From Bryopsis sp. KO-2023 (lineage: Eukaryota > Chlorophyta > Ulvophyceae > Bryopsidales > Bryopsidaceae), in assembly GCA_030272585.1 (NCBI GenBank), contig BSYQ01000010.1, positions 1,550,001-1,614,000 of the forward strand: 64,000 nt of DNA, written 5' to 3'. Shown here piece by piece: positions 11,962 through 23,800 of the stretch. The notes below the pieces were generated by a model, which made no database searches, was not told the origin of the DNA, and saw only the letters and a list, made by a program, of their open reading frames with translations. The stretch's first letter is position 1, and each line of letters opens with the position of its first letter. The translations under genes were made by a program, and so were the position numbers.

Positions 11962-13050
11962 TCAACCCCTCGAAAACTTGACCAGCAGCATATTGAATTT
12001 ACTGTGGATGGATGACATCCATGCACTCTTGCCCATGGCCCCATTGATCAGAAAACTGGCGATTCGCATAGCCAGCCCGAATATGGAAAGCAACGATGGA
12101 TGATTCGTTGTTCTTTGCCCACTTTTTTGCTTTCTGTCGACGCCCCCCTCCACCCCCACAGTTTTGTCAAACCCTTCTATATCCGCCAGCTCGATACCGC
12201 ATGCGATCAACACCGAAATTGGAAAAAGGCCTCCGGAGAGCATGGCCGAGGTGTAGAACGACGTGAAATTGATCAGCAGCGCTAAGGGCGTCCCGAAACC
12301 CCAAAAGAAAGCCCAGTTGTTTTCGAAAGTCGCGATACGCCGCTCCAGAGCCACCCCGTTGATCGACCACGCGTAATCGAAGCAATAAAACGCCATCAAC
12401 CACGCCGTGAACAGCAACTCCAGAGAGGGCCCCACGACAGGGAGGCATCCCACGACTTGAACTTCCATCCAGAAAACATACAGCACCACCATGGTGCAAA
12501 GCTTCTCGAAATAAACGTCCAGCAAGGCGGGCGACCTGGTTTTCCCGTTCGGCTGTTTGGAGAGGTCGCCATGAGTCTTGCCAGGGTTTTTTTGCGAATC
12601 GGATGGGGAATCCCCAGAGCGATTCCTCTTCCTTTCGGCGTTGCGCAGGTCCACCTCTCGGACCTCCAACGCCAGTTCCGCTACGTCTTGACTCCACACC
12701 ACCGAAACCAAAAAGCTGATCAAATAGATGGGAAACATCCAAAACATATCGTACGTCCACAAAATCGCCCCGGTCGTCGCCCCAATCGCTCGCTCCCCAG
12801 CGACGTCCCGCATCCCTCCACTAACCAATGCCGTCACCAGGGGATTCAAAACCCGCTCGGCCCACAGCAAACTTCCGTAGAACACCACGCCGTTGAGCAA
12901 AGCGCTCCGTGTGCATTTCTTGAAAATCTCCCCCTCTCTGACGCAAAAATACAAACTCCGTTGAACCTGAATCGCGTGCCACACCCCACGCGACCACAAC
13001 GCGCAGTTTTTCTCCAGGAAACGCACAGCGAGGTCAAACCTGGCCAACAT
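11962..13050 (-). CDS. EI24: EI24/EPG-4 family autophagy membrane protein
   Basis: EI24 (EPG-4 in worms) is an endoplasmic reticulum multi-span protein required for progression of autophagosomes to degradative autolysosomes. This is one uninterrupted exon of 362 codons, close to the 340 residues of the human protein. The family signature is clear: LLNGVVFYGSLL in the first helix, then WMFPIYLISFLVSVVWSQDVAE (human: [22 protein letters not shown]) near residues 105-127. The most conserved block follows, with FYCFDYAW, then ERRIATFENNWAFFWGFGTP (human: QRLSNIERNWPYYFGFG). A charged loop of about 50 residues between the second and third membrane regions is longer than in animals. The chosen ATG follows an in-frame stop about 20 codons upstream; an upstream exon joining near 13065 cannot be ruled out. 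Being intronless among intron-rich neighbours is unusual and could reflect retroposition. Confidence 0.88.
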   Translation of the reverse strand: MLARFDLAVRFLEKNCALWSRGVWHAIQVQRSLYFCVREGEIFKKCTRSALLNGVVFYGSLLWAERVLNPLVTALVSGGMRDVAGERAIGATTGAILWTYDMFWMFPIYLISFLVSVVWSQDVAELALEVREVDLRNAERKRNRSGDSPSDSQKNPGKTHGDLSKQPNGKTRSPALLDVYFEKLCTMVVLYVFWMEVQVVGCLPVVGPSLELLFTAWLMAFYCFDYAWSINGVALERRIATFENNWAFFWGFGTPLALLINFTSFYTSAMLSGGLFPISVLIACGIELADIEGFDKTVGVEGGVDRKQKSGQRTTNHPSLLSIFGLAMRIASFLINGAMGKSAWMSSIHSKFNMLLVKFSRG

Positions 13051-13289
13051 ATCGCGGACGAGGAGGTCGTTGAACCCGACGCTGCCAGAAAGCTCTGGGC
13101 ATTAAGTCGGGCTGGAAAATATCTCTTGACTCATTTGATGCGAAAAAAAATACATTTTCTTCTGCCATTTTTCTTGTTTTTTTTACGTGAGCGTCACTCT
13201 TTTTTCTGTTTTCGTTTGTTGGGGTGGTATCTTGCGTTGCAACAGTAAAAAATATTGCTCCATCAGATATGAAAAGTACAACCAAAGTG

Positions 13290-13402
13290 CTTACTGTCAG
13301 AACAAACTGTCAGACTCTACCCAACTGAAATGCCCCTTTCCACAATGGTCAAAACAAACTGTCAGAAACTACCCTACTGAATTGCCCCTTTCCACAATGG
13401 TC
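13290..13402. repeat. Tandem duplication, two units of about 55-60 bp
   Basis: Two neighbouring near-identical units share AAACTGTCAGA at the left and GCCCCTTTCCACAATGGTC at the right. They lie between the EI24 gene and the BTB pair, outside any gene I recognise. Confidence 0.8.
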
Positions 13403-13866
13403 TTTTGTGGTTGAATGTAAGGACAAGACTCTCTCTCCATGCATCCTGTTTTTCCTTTGCAAACCAGTAAAAATAATTCTACTTTCTATTTTTTAATTTA
13501 TTTGTAGTGTTGAAACCACAGTTCTTAACACGACTAACATCCATCAGCCAGGCGGCGCTTTGACTTTCGCGATCCACATGTCTCACTAACCGATCCCAAT
13601 AATGGGTTTTACAGTAGTCTATTAACACCTTGACAAGCATCCAGAGAAAAGCACCATTCAACACATAGAGCGACTTCTTTGTCGATCACCCCTCCAGGTT
13701 TTGTAGGAAGTCTGTTTTTTTTTTTTTTCAAAGCAATTTTTCCCTCCCCTCGACATCATAAAAAGAAATCTACCCTCGACAGTGTCAGCCTGACACCCCA
13801 CAACAGCTTTTGATTTTCAGTTGCATAAATCCCCCCTTTTTTTTATTCTGAAAAGAGAGTGTGGCA
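13403..13866. other. Intergenic, no gene seen
   Basis: Pyrimidine-rich DNA between the tandem duplication and the end of the first BTB gene. I see no supportable feature here. Confidence 0.5.
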
Positions 13867-14571
13867 TCATGTTTCCCCCTCCAATATTTTCCGCAGTTTG
13901 TGAAAATGACTAGCCGGCAAGGAGGGTTCATGCAAGTTCCTTTTTAGGATTCGAGCAGTCCTACCCAGTATTTTTAGCATGAGTCGTGGGTTTCCCAGAA
14001 GATTTTCCCGAATAGGCTTCCACTCCCTCCCTGATATGAAAAAAAAGCGGCTTGTGGCCAAAACGTTGGACAGCTCATCTTCCAGCTTTGTGTGCGAGGT
14101 TGCACTGCAAATGTTCAGCCAATACGTAAGACTGTCCGGGTCTTCGTCCCTCCATTCTGATCGCAAATGCCACAGAAAATCACTCTCCGGAGAATCCGAA
14201 TCACTCATTGTCAAAGTGCCGAGCACTTTTTTCACAAGACCATCAAAACCGCACTTCATTGCAATATTAATCAGTCTCTTGAATCTGTCCAGTTCATGTG
14301 GCAGCAGCGTTTGCGAAGTCGAGTACAATTCGGAAAGAAGCATGTCCACATCCTCAACGGTCGTTCCCTCGAACAGCGACTCGATTCTAACCCTTCCAGA
14401 TCTGTTTTTCGTGTCGCGTATTGCCCCATAGAGGACTTTAGATTGGCACAAGATCGTGGAGTGCACTTCCAGGGTAACCCCTTCCACAACAAGATCCACG
14501 TCTGCCTCTCGCTGAAACTCTTCCGTCCATTCTTCTGTGTAAAGATGGTCACTGCTGGACCACACACACAC
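13867..14571 (-). CDS. BTB/POZ domain protein, left copy of an inverted pair
   Basis: About 234 codons in one exon. BTB/POZ domains are dimerising modules used in cullin-3 ubiquitin ligase adaptors and transcription factors. The frame shows the classic opening of the fold, DVDLVVEGVTLEVHSTILCQ, followed by SKVLYGAIRD and a helical remainder (YSTSQTLLPHELDRFKRLIN, then CGFDGLVKKVLGTL). No kelch, MATH or zinc-finger repeats follow. The C-terminal third, with YWLNICSATSHTKLEDELS, is shared with the copy at 15977-16687 on the opposite strand. The first codons are uncertain because an acceptor-like site lies next to the apparent start, so a 5' exon may exist. Confidence 0.75.
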   Translation of the reverse strand: MCVWSSSDHLYTEEWTEEFQREADVDLVVEGVTLEVHSTILCQSKVLYGAIRDTKNRSGRVRIESLFEGTTVEDVDMLLSELYSTSQTLLPHELDRFKRLINIAMKCGFDGLVKKVLGTLTMSDSDSPESDFLWHLRSEWRDEDPDSLTYWLNICSATSHTKLEDELSNVLATSRFFFISGREWKPIRENLLGNPRLMLKILGRTARILKRNLHEPSLPASHFHKLRKILEGET

Positions 14572-14914
14572 ACGCGCACCTGGTGTTGTCAGTTGTCAGA
14601 GCATCGTCGAGAGTTTTTCATACGACCAGCCAACCTGGTTGAACTGGGTGTGCGCGTCTCAGTTAATATATCCACAGGGTTCGAAAAAAACGCTCCATAT
14701 GAGCTTGTGATGGCGTTTTTGATTCATAACCACCTTGCAGACTCCTCCATCATTCTTTTTGACGCTAGCTTCCACCACGAGAACAGCCTCTCAGTACGAA
14801 AAAAAGTCTTATCATCTGAGAAAAAAAAGAACACTGTGGCAGGAAAATGACAATAGCGAGAAAGACATACAAACAAGAGTGTGCGCCCAAAATATATTTC
14901 AAGGCTGCCAATTG

Positions 14915-15235
14915 ATTTTGCCGCCGAATGGTGAATTCTGCCGCGTCGGACAGTCGGCGCGCGCCGGTCTAGCTCGCGGTCGCTCGGCCGTGCGCCGGTT
15001 CGCCGGTCTATCCCGCGCTTGTTTAGCCCACTCGCTTGGCGCGCGCCGGTCGCGCTAACCCTAAACCCTACACCCTGAGCTCAACCCCCTTTTTTTCGGT
15101 CTGACATATATACGCGGGTCGCCTGTCGACCGACATCGCGACATCGCGTCCCCAAAGGGATGTCTGCCAGTCGGGCGGCGGCAGAATTCAGCATTCAGCG
15201 GCAAAATTCAGCATTTGGCGGTAAACTTAAGTTTT
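14915..15235. mobile_element. GC-rich non-coding element with terminal inverted repeats (MITE-like)
   Basis: The left end (from about 14915) reads TTTTGCCGCCGAATGGTGAA and continues into TTCTGCCGC. The right end, read on the opposite strand from about 15213, gives TTTTGCCGCTGAATGCTGAA and continues likewise, so the ends match inverted over about 30 bases with few differences. At the right, one repeat unit (GGCAGAATTCAGCATT-like) occurs twice in tandem. The interior is strikingly GC-rich (GCGCGCCGGT motifs) compared with its surroundings and has no coding frame. No clear target-site duplication was found. It sits exactly between the two BTB genes. Confidence 0.5.
15056..15077. repeat. Short telomere-like CCCTAAA motif
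   Basis: AACCCTAAACCCTACACCCT lies within the GC-rich element, amounting to two units of the CCCTAAA telomere type. It is too short to show a fused telomere and may be chance. Confidence 0.3.
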
Positions 15236-15976
15236 TGCCATATTTCAACCCGATCCAGCTGAGATGAAAAGGTCTGACTGTTGTTCCCCCAAGATTATAC
15301 TTCTTAATAAAAGAGTGTAGAATGCAGTCTTTTACAACAGAGAAAAGAGTCAAATTTGTTCACCCACAGCACAGTCAAATACTTCCGTTCCATTCCATAT
15401 CCAGTTGAAAAAGAATTCACTTTCTTTGATTTTCTTTAGACTACTGAATGTTTAATCTTTTTCGTCGGAAAAATGTTCACGTGTTGCAGCAACAGCCGCA
15501 ACTGGTTCCACAACTCGTGTCGCCGCAACCCGGTTGGTCACTAGCAGAAACACGGAATTACACACACACACTCGCAGAAACACGGTTGTGCAGCCGGGTA
15601 CAAGACCTCATATTGTCAGAATGGGACACTCATGTCACTTGAACACGGTGTTCTGGGCTGGCGATACGCGACATCGGAATATTAAAGAAGCTGGCTAGGA
15701 GCGCGCGGACGCGAAGACAAACCAACATACATACTAAATTGATTTCAACGAAAGGACGAGGAGGTGTATCGCGCATTCAGAATCGTGCAAGTGAGCGTCG
15801 CCAAGAATGGCAGAGGAGTCTGCAAGGTCTTGAAACAAAGACGCCAACAACACAAGTTCGTATGGACAAGTTCGACTTTTTCGGGCACTGTGTATATCTT
15901 ACCAGACGCGCACACTCAGTTCACCAGGCGCTTAGGTTCGATGGTCGTATGAAAAACTGTCGACGGCGCTCTGACA

Positions 15977-16687
15977 ATGCTTGATATGTTTGTGTGTTTC
16001 AGAGTCGACCGTTTGTACACGGAAGAATGGACGGAAGAGTTTCAGCGTGAGGCAGACGTGGATCTCGTTGTCGAAGGAGTGACTCTGGAAGCGCATTCCA
16101 CGATCTTGTGCCAATCTAAAGTACTCCAAGGGGCCATTCGCGACACAGAAAACAGAACTGGAAGGGTTAAAATCGAGTCGCTGTTCGATGGAACAACCGT
16201 TGAGGACGTGGACTTGCTTCTTTCTCACTTGTACTCTACTTCACAGACGCTGTCGCCGGATGACTTGAAACAAACACAGAAACTGATCGATCTGGCAAGG
16301 AAATGCGGTTTCGATGCTCTGGTGAAAAAAGCACTCGACACTTTGACGAGGCGTGGTTTGGAGGACAGCGATTTCTTGAGCAGTTTGAAAAAAGAATGGA
16401 TGAAACGAGATCCGGACACTATCTTGTATTGGCTGGATATTTGCAGTGCAACATCGCACGGAAAGCTGGAGGATGAATTGTGCAAGTTCTTGGCCACAAG
16501 CCGCTTTTTTTTCGTGTCTGGGGCGCGGTGGGAGCTTGTCCGACAACGTCTCAAGGAGGAGCCCCGACTCTTCTTGAAAATACTGGATTGTGTGTCTGGC
16601 ATTCTTGAGGCTCTCCTCCACACTCGCGCCCCAAGATATCGAGAGTCTGACGAGCTGAAATCAAGATTGTCTGGTGGAAAAGGATGA
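15977..16687 (+). CDS. BTB/POZ domain protein, right copy of an inverted pair
   Basis: About 236 codons, homologous along its length to the frame at 13867-14571 on the other strand. It starts with RLYTEEWTEEFQREADVDLV and VVEGVTLEAHSTILCQSKVL, the BTB core, and continues through CGFDALVKKALDTL to YWLDICSATSHGKLEDELC. Many changes between the copies keep the frame open, so both have probably been under selection. Upstream DNA is also shared with the other copy in inverted form (a motif near GGTCGTATGAAAAACT), so the duplication included promoter or 5' untranslated sequence. The exact start is unsure: an acceptor-like TTTGTGTGTTTCAG lies at about 15989-16002, inside the first codons. Confidence 0.75.
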   Translation: MLDMFVCFRVDRLYTEEWTEEFQREADVDLVVEGVTLEAHSTILCQSKVLQGAIRDTENRTGRVKIESLFDGTTVEDVDLLLSHLYSTSQTLSPDDLKQTQKLIDLARKCGFDALVKKALDTLTRRGLEDSDFLSSLKKEWMKRDPDTILYWLDICSATSHGKLEDELCKFLATSRFFFVSGARWELVRQRLKEEPRLFLKILDCVSGILEALLHTRAPRYRESDELKSRLSGGKG

Positions 16688-17250
16688 TGCCGTTTAGGGA
16701 GATTGCAGCTTGTATGGCACCAGACGTTAGGCTTCTGGGTTAAGTACATACGGCTGGGTCAGTGATTTACATTTTTCGCTACACCAGAAGAGGATAAGAA
16801 AAAACACAGGAGACAAAGCTAGAGATTTGATTTGATTTGATTGTGTTCAAGATGTGCAGTAGAGGGGAATTAATTGGTCGAGATTCAGAATTAGGGACAT
16901 TTTTGTGTATGATTCTTGATCCCACAAAACTGAGGCATCAGTTCTCTCTGCAAACAGAGCCAGCACTCCGATCCCAAGGATCAACTTCCAGAACTCCAAA
17001 AAACCCTGAAAAAAGAGAGAGAGCGACAGATCCTTGTCACATTGGCTGAAACCACAACCCAAATTTCCAAAACTACAAATTCCAGACTCCACACACACCC
17101 CGCACAAGAAAAAAAATGATGTATCCATGCAATCACCACCCCCTCAATCCCCTCCTGTGAAAAACGAAACACACATGCGGAGTTCATCAAAGGACCCCAT
17201 AGATGCAAGTCGATGGAAACCGGCTGAAGCTGAATTCTGTTTTCAGGCAA
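16688..17250. other. Intergenic between convergent genes
   Basis: The BTB gene and the charged-protein gene converge here. I see only short frames of unremarkable composition. Confidence 0.5.
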
Positions 17251-19906
17251 TCATACAAGAGTTTCTGGCTTTTTTTCGGGTGAAGATGCCGCCGCTGATC
17301 GATCGCTTGATTGAGAAGCTTCTTGTGCCGACTCTGGGGCAGTCTTTTCCCCTTTGGAATCCCCTTTGGAAATAGAATTGGGTGATATCTCACTCTCATT
17401 CTTTGACGAAATGTCACTCCTTTTCTCTGCCGTGTCACTCTTTTTATCTTCCATGTCATTCTTTTTATCTTCCATGTCACTCTTTTTCTCTTCCGCCTTG
17501 ATCTGCAATATGCAACCAACCAACAGAATCAATCAGTCGCACCCCCCTTCAATCTAATATCTTATTTTTCCATTTCTTGAATAAAAAAAAAACTTCTTGA
17601 ATCAATTGACAGCAATTCACTGCACATCAATGTTCAAAATAAAATGGCCATCTCATCCCCACCAGCAAGACAAAAATTCCGACCGAATCTCGATTTTTGC
17701 CAGAAAATCTTAAAATTAGGTAGACATTCGGAAAATTGAAAAGTACAAAAAAAGCATAGGAGCATTTACCGGTTTGGGAGAATCGGGTGTTGACTGAGCC
17801 TTGCTTTCGTCTGCAAAGGAAGTCCTGGCTTGGGCAAGACCTGATTCGACAGCACTCATTAACTGTGCCTCGGATTCTTCGGCAGTGACGGAGGGAGAGG
17901 GGGTGATCTCCTTCGGGATGACTTCCGGCAACTTAGCCTGAAAAAAAAACAAAAAAATAAAACGAATCAGACAAATAAATCAGCAAAAAAGCCACAAAAA
18001 AAACGGAAAAAAAGCTTTGAGCCAGATAACCATGGAGACCAAAATAATAATTAAAAAAAAAACATATCTAACACATATAAACACATATATTGAGAGTATT
18101 TTACACACAAGGCCAAACAGCTGAGTGCAGCCCATTCACAGAGATGCGTTATAGGCTCATATAAATAATGTACATAATGTTGCTATGGTAAATGCATTGG
18201 GAAAGCCACACACCTCTGCCTGTTCGGCCTGTTCGGCCTGTTCCGCCTGTTCTGCCTGTTTGTTTGAGATTTTCATGGCTTTGTTCGCTTTGGAGATGGC
18301 GGGGAACAGGGATGAGTTGTTTTCCAAAACCAGGGTGGCACCGAAGAGAGAGGCCGCCCCCACGACGAAAACCACCCAGATTTCGCTCTTCTTGATTTCT
18401 TGTTTCTGGAGGGGTTGCGCATACTGTGTCACGTCGGCTGCAGGCACTGTCTACACAGAAGGTCTTTTTTAAAATCATTGGGTTGGGTTGTCAAAACCAA
18501 TTTGTCAAACAAACCAAAATAGGACCCCCCCACCACCAAAAAAAAAAAAGCAAAAAAGAAACAGAATTTAAAAAAAATAAAAATTTACTTCCTTTCTTTT
18601 GTTTGGCATTGTTTGTAACAAAATATGCATGATGGATTTTTATTCTTTCTTTCTTTATTTATTTTAATTGTATTGCATTGAAGCTGGGAGCCAGCCTGTC
18701 CATTGCGTGAAGGAGGGATGTGACAAACCACCCCTCTGGACAATACTAACTAAGTTCCCCATAATTAAACTAATGGACCCTTTCAAAATTCGTCTATGCA
18801 TGAATTACAAAAATCAATGGTGTGTTCAAAGCGAGTAACATGCGATACAGGGATTTTGGTTTATTTTTGCTAGATAAAAATGAGCGACTGGTGATTGGCC
18901 CATATATTTACAAAAATATAAGTCTTCAAAAAATGGCGCATTCGATACAATTTCCGCTCAGGTAAATATAAGAGAGAGTGGAGGTATCTATATTGACAAC
19001 AATATTATTATTTTTTTTAAATGCTTCAAAACCAACGATTCAACTTAATGTTGGGATACGCCAAAAAAAAAAACACAAGAGAAATTTCTGAAATAGTTCC
19101 ATTTCTGACAACTTGTCTAGAGTGTGAAACAGATTTTTTTTTTTTGAAAAAAAAGAAACACAAAGATGGGACTATTTCATGGCATCATAGCTACTGGGTG
19201 TACGTACAGCCCCAGAGCTACTCTATTTCATTCCATTTCATTTATTTACTTAATTGTTTCTTTATTTATTTATACTACATTCCGAATTTCCTGCTAGTTT
19301 TTCTTTGCACCTGGATATTATCTGCCAGAGCCGGTTGATTCACAAACAGCATCCCCATCAAAACTCCGCTCGATATTTTGCAGCCCAGTTGTGCATGATG
19401 CCAAAACTATACAAAAAAAAACAGAAAATAAAATGCGACTGAGATAAACAAAATCAACCCACATGTATGACCCCCCCAAAAAAAAGCAAAAAATAACAAA
19501 CAAGTGCCCTATTTGAAACAACTTGAAACATAAGGATTGAGAATTACGATTTACAGAGGTGAAAAATCTCTGGTAAAAACAGATAACAATTAAATGCAGA
19601 TCAATGCCTTAAAAAAGCATGCCTTCAAATTTTTTTTTTTTTTTTTTGGAAGTTGTTTATATTATTTGAGACACATTTGAGGTTTTTAATCGGAACAGCA
19701 CTACCTGCACATGGGGCTTCAAATAGAATAACAATACAATTTATCTTATCTTTTTTTTTTTCAGGGGGGGGGAGGAGGGAGGCTGCAAATCCACTCACCG
19801 AATCGTTACGTTCGCGAGGCAAGGACGGCAGTCGGAACGCGGTTGGATGCTGTGGCCCGACTCTTCGACCACAGTTGGGCAGCCATCGGCACGAGACTGT
19901 CTCCAT
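17251..19906 (-). CDS. Unidentified membrane-anchored charged protein, five exons
   Basis: Exons in coding order are 19906-19799, 19406-19311, 18450-18214, 17937-17770 and 17502-17251. All junctions are phase 0 and the total is 286 codons. Residues 1-36 are arginine-rich. Residues 47-64 form a short hydrophobic stretch ending in NQPALADN, which looks like a signal or lumen-type cleavage site. Residues 92-110 (WVVFVVGAASLFGATLVL) form a clear membrane helix. After it come about five QAE triplets, then an acidic and serine-rich tail with the repeat MEDKK(S/N)D. The layout of targeting region, single anchor and long charged soluble tail suggests an organelle-membrane or ER-anchored protein, but I recognise no family. 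The 5' exon and start are the least certain parts. Phase-0 exons throughout suit repeat-driven growth of the tail. Confidence 0.55.
18216..18262. repeat. Nine-base coding repeat (Gln-Ala-Glu)
   Basis: Near-perfect nine-base units (TTCGGCCTG, read on the plus strand) encode repeated QAE on the minus strand inside the third exon of the charged-protein gene. Confidence 0.75.
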
Positions 19907-20855
19907 CCTGAAACCCTGTTCGGAATTGCTGCGAAAGGGGCCCGCATCAAATGCATATTTTGATGTGTCCAGATTTGATTTTTGCCCCGCAGTCTGTCAA
20001 TCTACAGATCCACCAGAAAAAATTTCACAGGCAAGCACACATTTGAGAGTTTGGCAAGCTGGAAACTGAGCTTTCAGAACATTGGCCCAGCCAACTCAGA
20101 TTCGAAACCACAAAGAAGAAAAGAGGATCCCCTTTTTTGCAAAACTGAGACATTCATTGAATAGGGGCAGGTGCAAGACCCACAAAATTAGTGTTTTTTT
20201 TTCAGTTTTGATCTCTTTTGATCTCTTTTGGTTTGATGTTGGAATTCTTTTTCAATTTTAAATCAAAATGAGGACAATCGTTGCTACAAGGAAAAAGGGA
20301 GAAATCAAAGTTTTTCAAATCAAATCATCAAAGTTTCAGCAGAGAGGTTTTTCAGTTTTGCTCGATTTTCTTTTCAAGTTTTTTTTTGTTGTTGGAAAAC
20401 TATTGATCGATTGGTTGATTGGGGAGGGGGGCTGGAGCTCCATGTTAGGCCATGATCAACCCGATTTAAAAAACCGAAAGCCGTTAGAAGTCGCCAGGGA
20501 CGGTTCCTATCCATCGCATGTTTTTTTTGTTTTTTTTTTTTTTCGGTTTGAAAAACTGGATGAATTTCGCTGAACACGTGGCACCACATGCGAAATGATG
20601 ACACAAACGGCATATTAACGGGATCTACCCGCGCTTTATTCACACACAAAACCCCAGGCCGGCCCAGGGAATTCTTGCTCAACAGAAAGAACTGCGAGTC
20701 GAATGTTGAACGATCTTTTCTTTGCTGACGGTTCCTTTTCTGCATGGGCTGCGGTTGCTGATATACACTGTAGACGTGGGAAAAGTTTCCTGCCTTTTGA
20801 AGATTGGCTGAGTTTCCAGGATAGCGTCAGGCTTATTTCTGTGTTCTGACCCGAA
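19907..20855. promoter_or_regulatory. Divergent intergenic region
   Basis: About 950 bases separate the start of the minus-strand charged-protein gene from the IFRD start. They include T-runs and a G-rich patch, and promoters for both genes should lie here. I can name no motif. Confidence 0.35.
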
Positions 20856-23800
20856 ATGGCGCGCAGTGAGTGACGGGAAACAGACCCACCTTTGGCGTTC
20901 GCGTCGATTTTTCACTTTTCGCTACGTCCGCGTGTGTTTTCGAATGTCGGGGTTGGGTTTGTTTCTGTATTTCGCGGGGGGGGGGGGGGAATCCTGCTCA
21001 TTCTTTGGGGGGGTTGGCTGTGGGTTCCGGGAATGTCTCGTTGAGGAATGTCTCCTAGTTCTGATTTTTATGTTGCGTGTTTTGTTTCACGTAGATAGGG
21101 GACAAGGCAAGGCGCTCCCCCGTGGTCGTGAGAAGTACGCCCAGTGTAGCGCATCTAGTCAAGCTTCGGATGCCTCCACAGACGACGTGTTCGAGAATTA
21201 CATAGATGATTTGTTCGAAAAAAGGTAACGAGACAACAATAAGAACAACCAAAAATATATATCCATCAACTTTGAAGAGTTTTTTCGGTGTCCGTTGTCC
21301 AACAAATCTTTATCGGGTCGAGGGGGGGGGGAACGCACCAGGTCTTGTTCGAGTGGTTGAGCATGGCGACGAGGGAAAACTGAAAATTCGTCGTTGTTTT
21401 TTTACGGTTGTTTTTTTACGTTTGCTGTACATTCGTAGACCTGCGACAAGAGTGCATGGCTTGGAGGGACTCGTATCGTTGCTTTGCTCGACTGTGTGTC
21501 CCGAAGAATGTATGGCGAGGTACGAGTGTTGGACGAGCATTAATTCTTTCATTGATACTCGGAAGAATTATTAACGAGCACCAAGGAGCGTGTTCGTTTT
21601 CATGCAACCCTCGGTGAAGTCGGGGTCATTTTTTCTTGCGTGTCGTGCGTTTTATTTGCTGTTTTTTTTTTACTGCAGGGAGGAAACCCTTACACGATTA
21701 TTTCTTCAAAGCGTGTTGCGAGGAAAGGGGGCGGAACCCTTGCTCGGAGCACGTGGTCTTGGTACGTCATAGCGAGCCCATCGTTTTCCCCGTCCCGTTT
21801 TTGCTTTTTTTTTCCCTCCCTTCTTGGAAGTCCATCAAACCCCCCAAAACCAAAAAAAAACTGACCCTAATTATCTCTCCAAGGGATATATTCCTATTTT
21901 TCCCTGAGAAGATAATAGACATATCAATACCATCTACTAATTGGTGCTTTCTGATTTAAAAAAATATATACAATGTAGTTTTAAAAAATATATAATTTGT
22001 TTGAGAAATTTTCTTGCTGTTGGGTAGGTCTGCTCATCCTCACTCTGGGATTGGAAGAGGGTGGCGAGAGGTGAGGTCAATTCCCAGCCTCTCAAAAAAA
22101 AACCCGGTGTTTTCTTATTTCCCATGATGGACCACTTACCACTCTTTTCACACTCTTTTCACTTTGGCTTTTGCTGGAAAAATTACTGTAAACCGTCCCT
22201 GTCTCTCAAACTCGAAACAAATTTTACCATATTTCACTGGATTATAATTTCCAGTGTTGTTTTTTTAGCAATTCAACCAATATATCCTTTTCTTTGATGA
22301 TGATGATTTTTTTGTTGTTGTAGAATTTGGACCTCCACAAGGGAGGGTCTGTTAAAGACGGCGGGCGGAATCAAAGCTGACGTTGCATGTGCAGCTGTGG
22401 ATGCCTATGCAATCGGCTGTTTCGTCGCTGAAGACGATGTCTTTCAAGTATTGGAAAGCATGTCGAATTTGAGAAAGCTCTGGAAGAAAGGTGAGCAAAA
22501 CCACCTTTTTTGGCGCCCCCCCCCCCAAAAAAAAAACAACAAAAAACAACAAAAAAAAACAAAAAAAAACAATATGACCAACCACACATCGACACTGACA
22601 CATCCCAACTGCTGTGCTTGAATATCTGTTGATGGAGTTGGATTGCATGGTTGAATTCAGGCACCCGATAAATTTCTCCATTAAACTTAACTTCCATCCC
22701 TATCCATCCCCACCTCATTTTCCTAGCCCTCTTGTTTTGTTTTGTTTTCTTTTCTGCCCGTAGCATTTTAACAAACACAGGGTTTCTGATTTTTTTTTAC
22801 AACTTTTGGGGGGTATATCCACAGCCAACTCGAAGATTCGGGCCAAGGCTATTGGAGCCTGGACTTTGCTTCTGAGCTCATTATCACCAGACGTCCCGCT
22901 GGATTCGAGTTTTGGGGAGGTCGTGGGAATTCTGAGGTCTTTCCTGGACGAGAAAGACCTGGGCATTCGCAAAGTAGCTGGCGAAGCCCTGGCAATGCTG
23001 CACACCATGGGGATGGCAGATGATGATATCTTGGAGGACAGGTATTTTTTGTTGTTTTTTTCACTTGCGATTTGTCTGGAATATACTGTTAATGATTGAA
23101 TAAAAGAAAGATTTTTCTTTTCTTGGTTGCTTATTTTAAAAAGGGGGTTTTAAGCATGTTGGTTTTTCCTTCCTCTTCTTCTTGTTGTTTTCCCGACATT
23201 CAGTAAAAGAGTAACATTTGATTTTCCCCAAAAGTGAAAAAATAAAATAAAAAAGTATTGAAATAATTAACGAAAAATGAAGAAAAAGCGGCAAGAAAAG
23301 ATGAATGCAGGAGGAAAAGATACTCTGTGGGTTAATGTTTTTTTTGTATTCTTTTTGTGTTTTTTTTCCAACTTTCAGCGACAGTATGTCCATCGCAAGC
23401 AGCAGCACTTGCATCAGTAGGTCATCTGCGATGGAAGAGGTGGTCGATAAAATGAAAGGCTTGTCTCAGGGCAAGGGGGACAGGAGGAAGTCGAAAAAAG
23501 ACAGGGCCACCCAGCGTGCTGCATTCAGAGGATTTTGCAACTTTGTGGAGGTATGTCCCAAAAACACAAACAAAGAAAAGACTTTACAACACAAATTTTA
23601 AAACACAAATTAAAAAAAAAAGAATTTACAATATAATTAAAAAAAAAGAATGAAATATGGTTTTTATGAGTTTGATGATAAAACAAAAAGATTCTCAAAA
23701 ATTAGAACATGTTTTTTTTGTTGTTTTTTTTGGGGGTGCGGGTTTTCCATCTTGCAATGCGCTAGTTTCACCATTTTCCTTTTTCAATTCCAACTTTTTT

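Noticed and set aside
15056-15077. Interstitial telomere or chromosome fusion point
   Set aside because: Only two CCCTAAA units are present; a fusion would be expected to leave a longer tract.
20268-20573. Plus-strand frame upstream of the IFRD gene
   Set aside because: It overlaps the expected promoter region, ends in a T-run-coded phenylalanine tract and does not splice into the IFRD exons.
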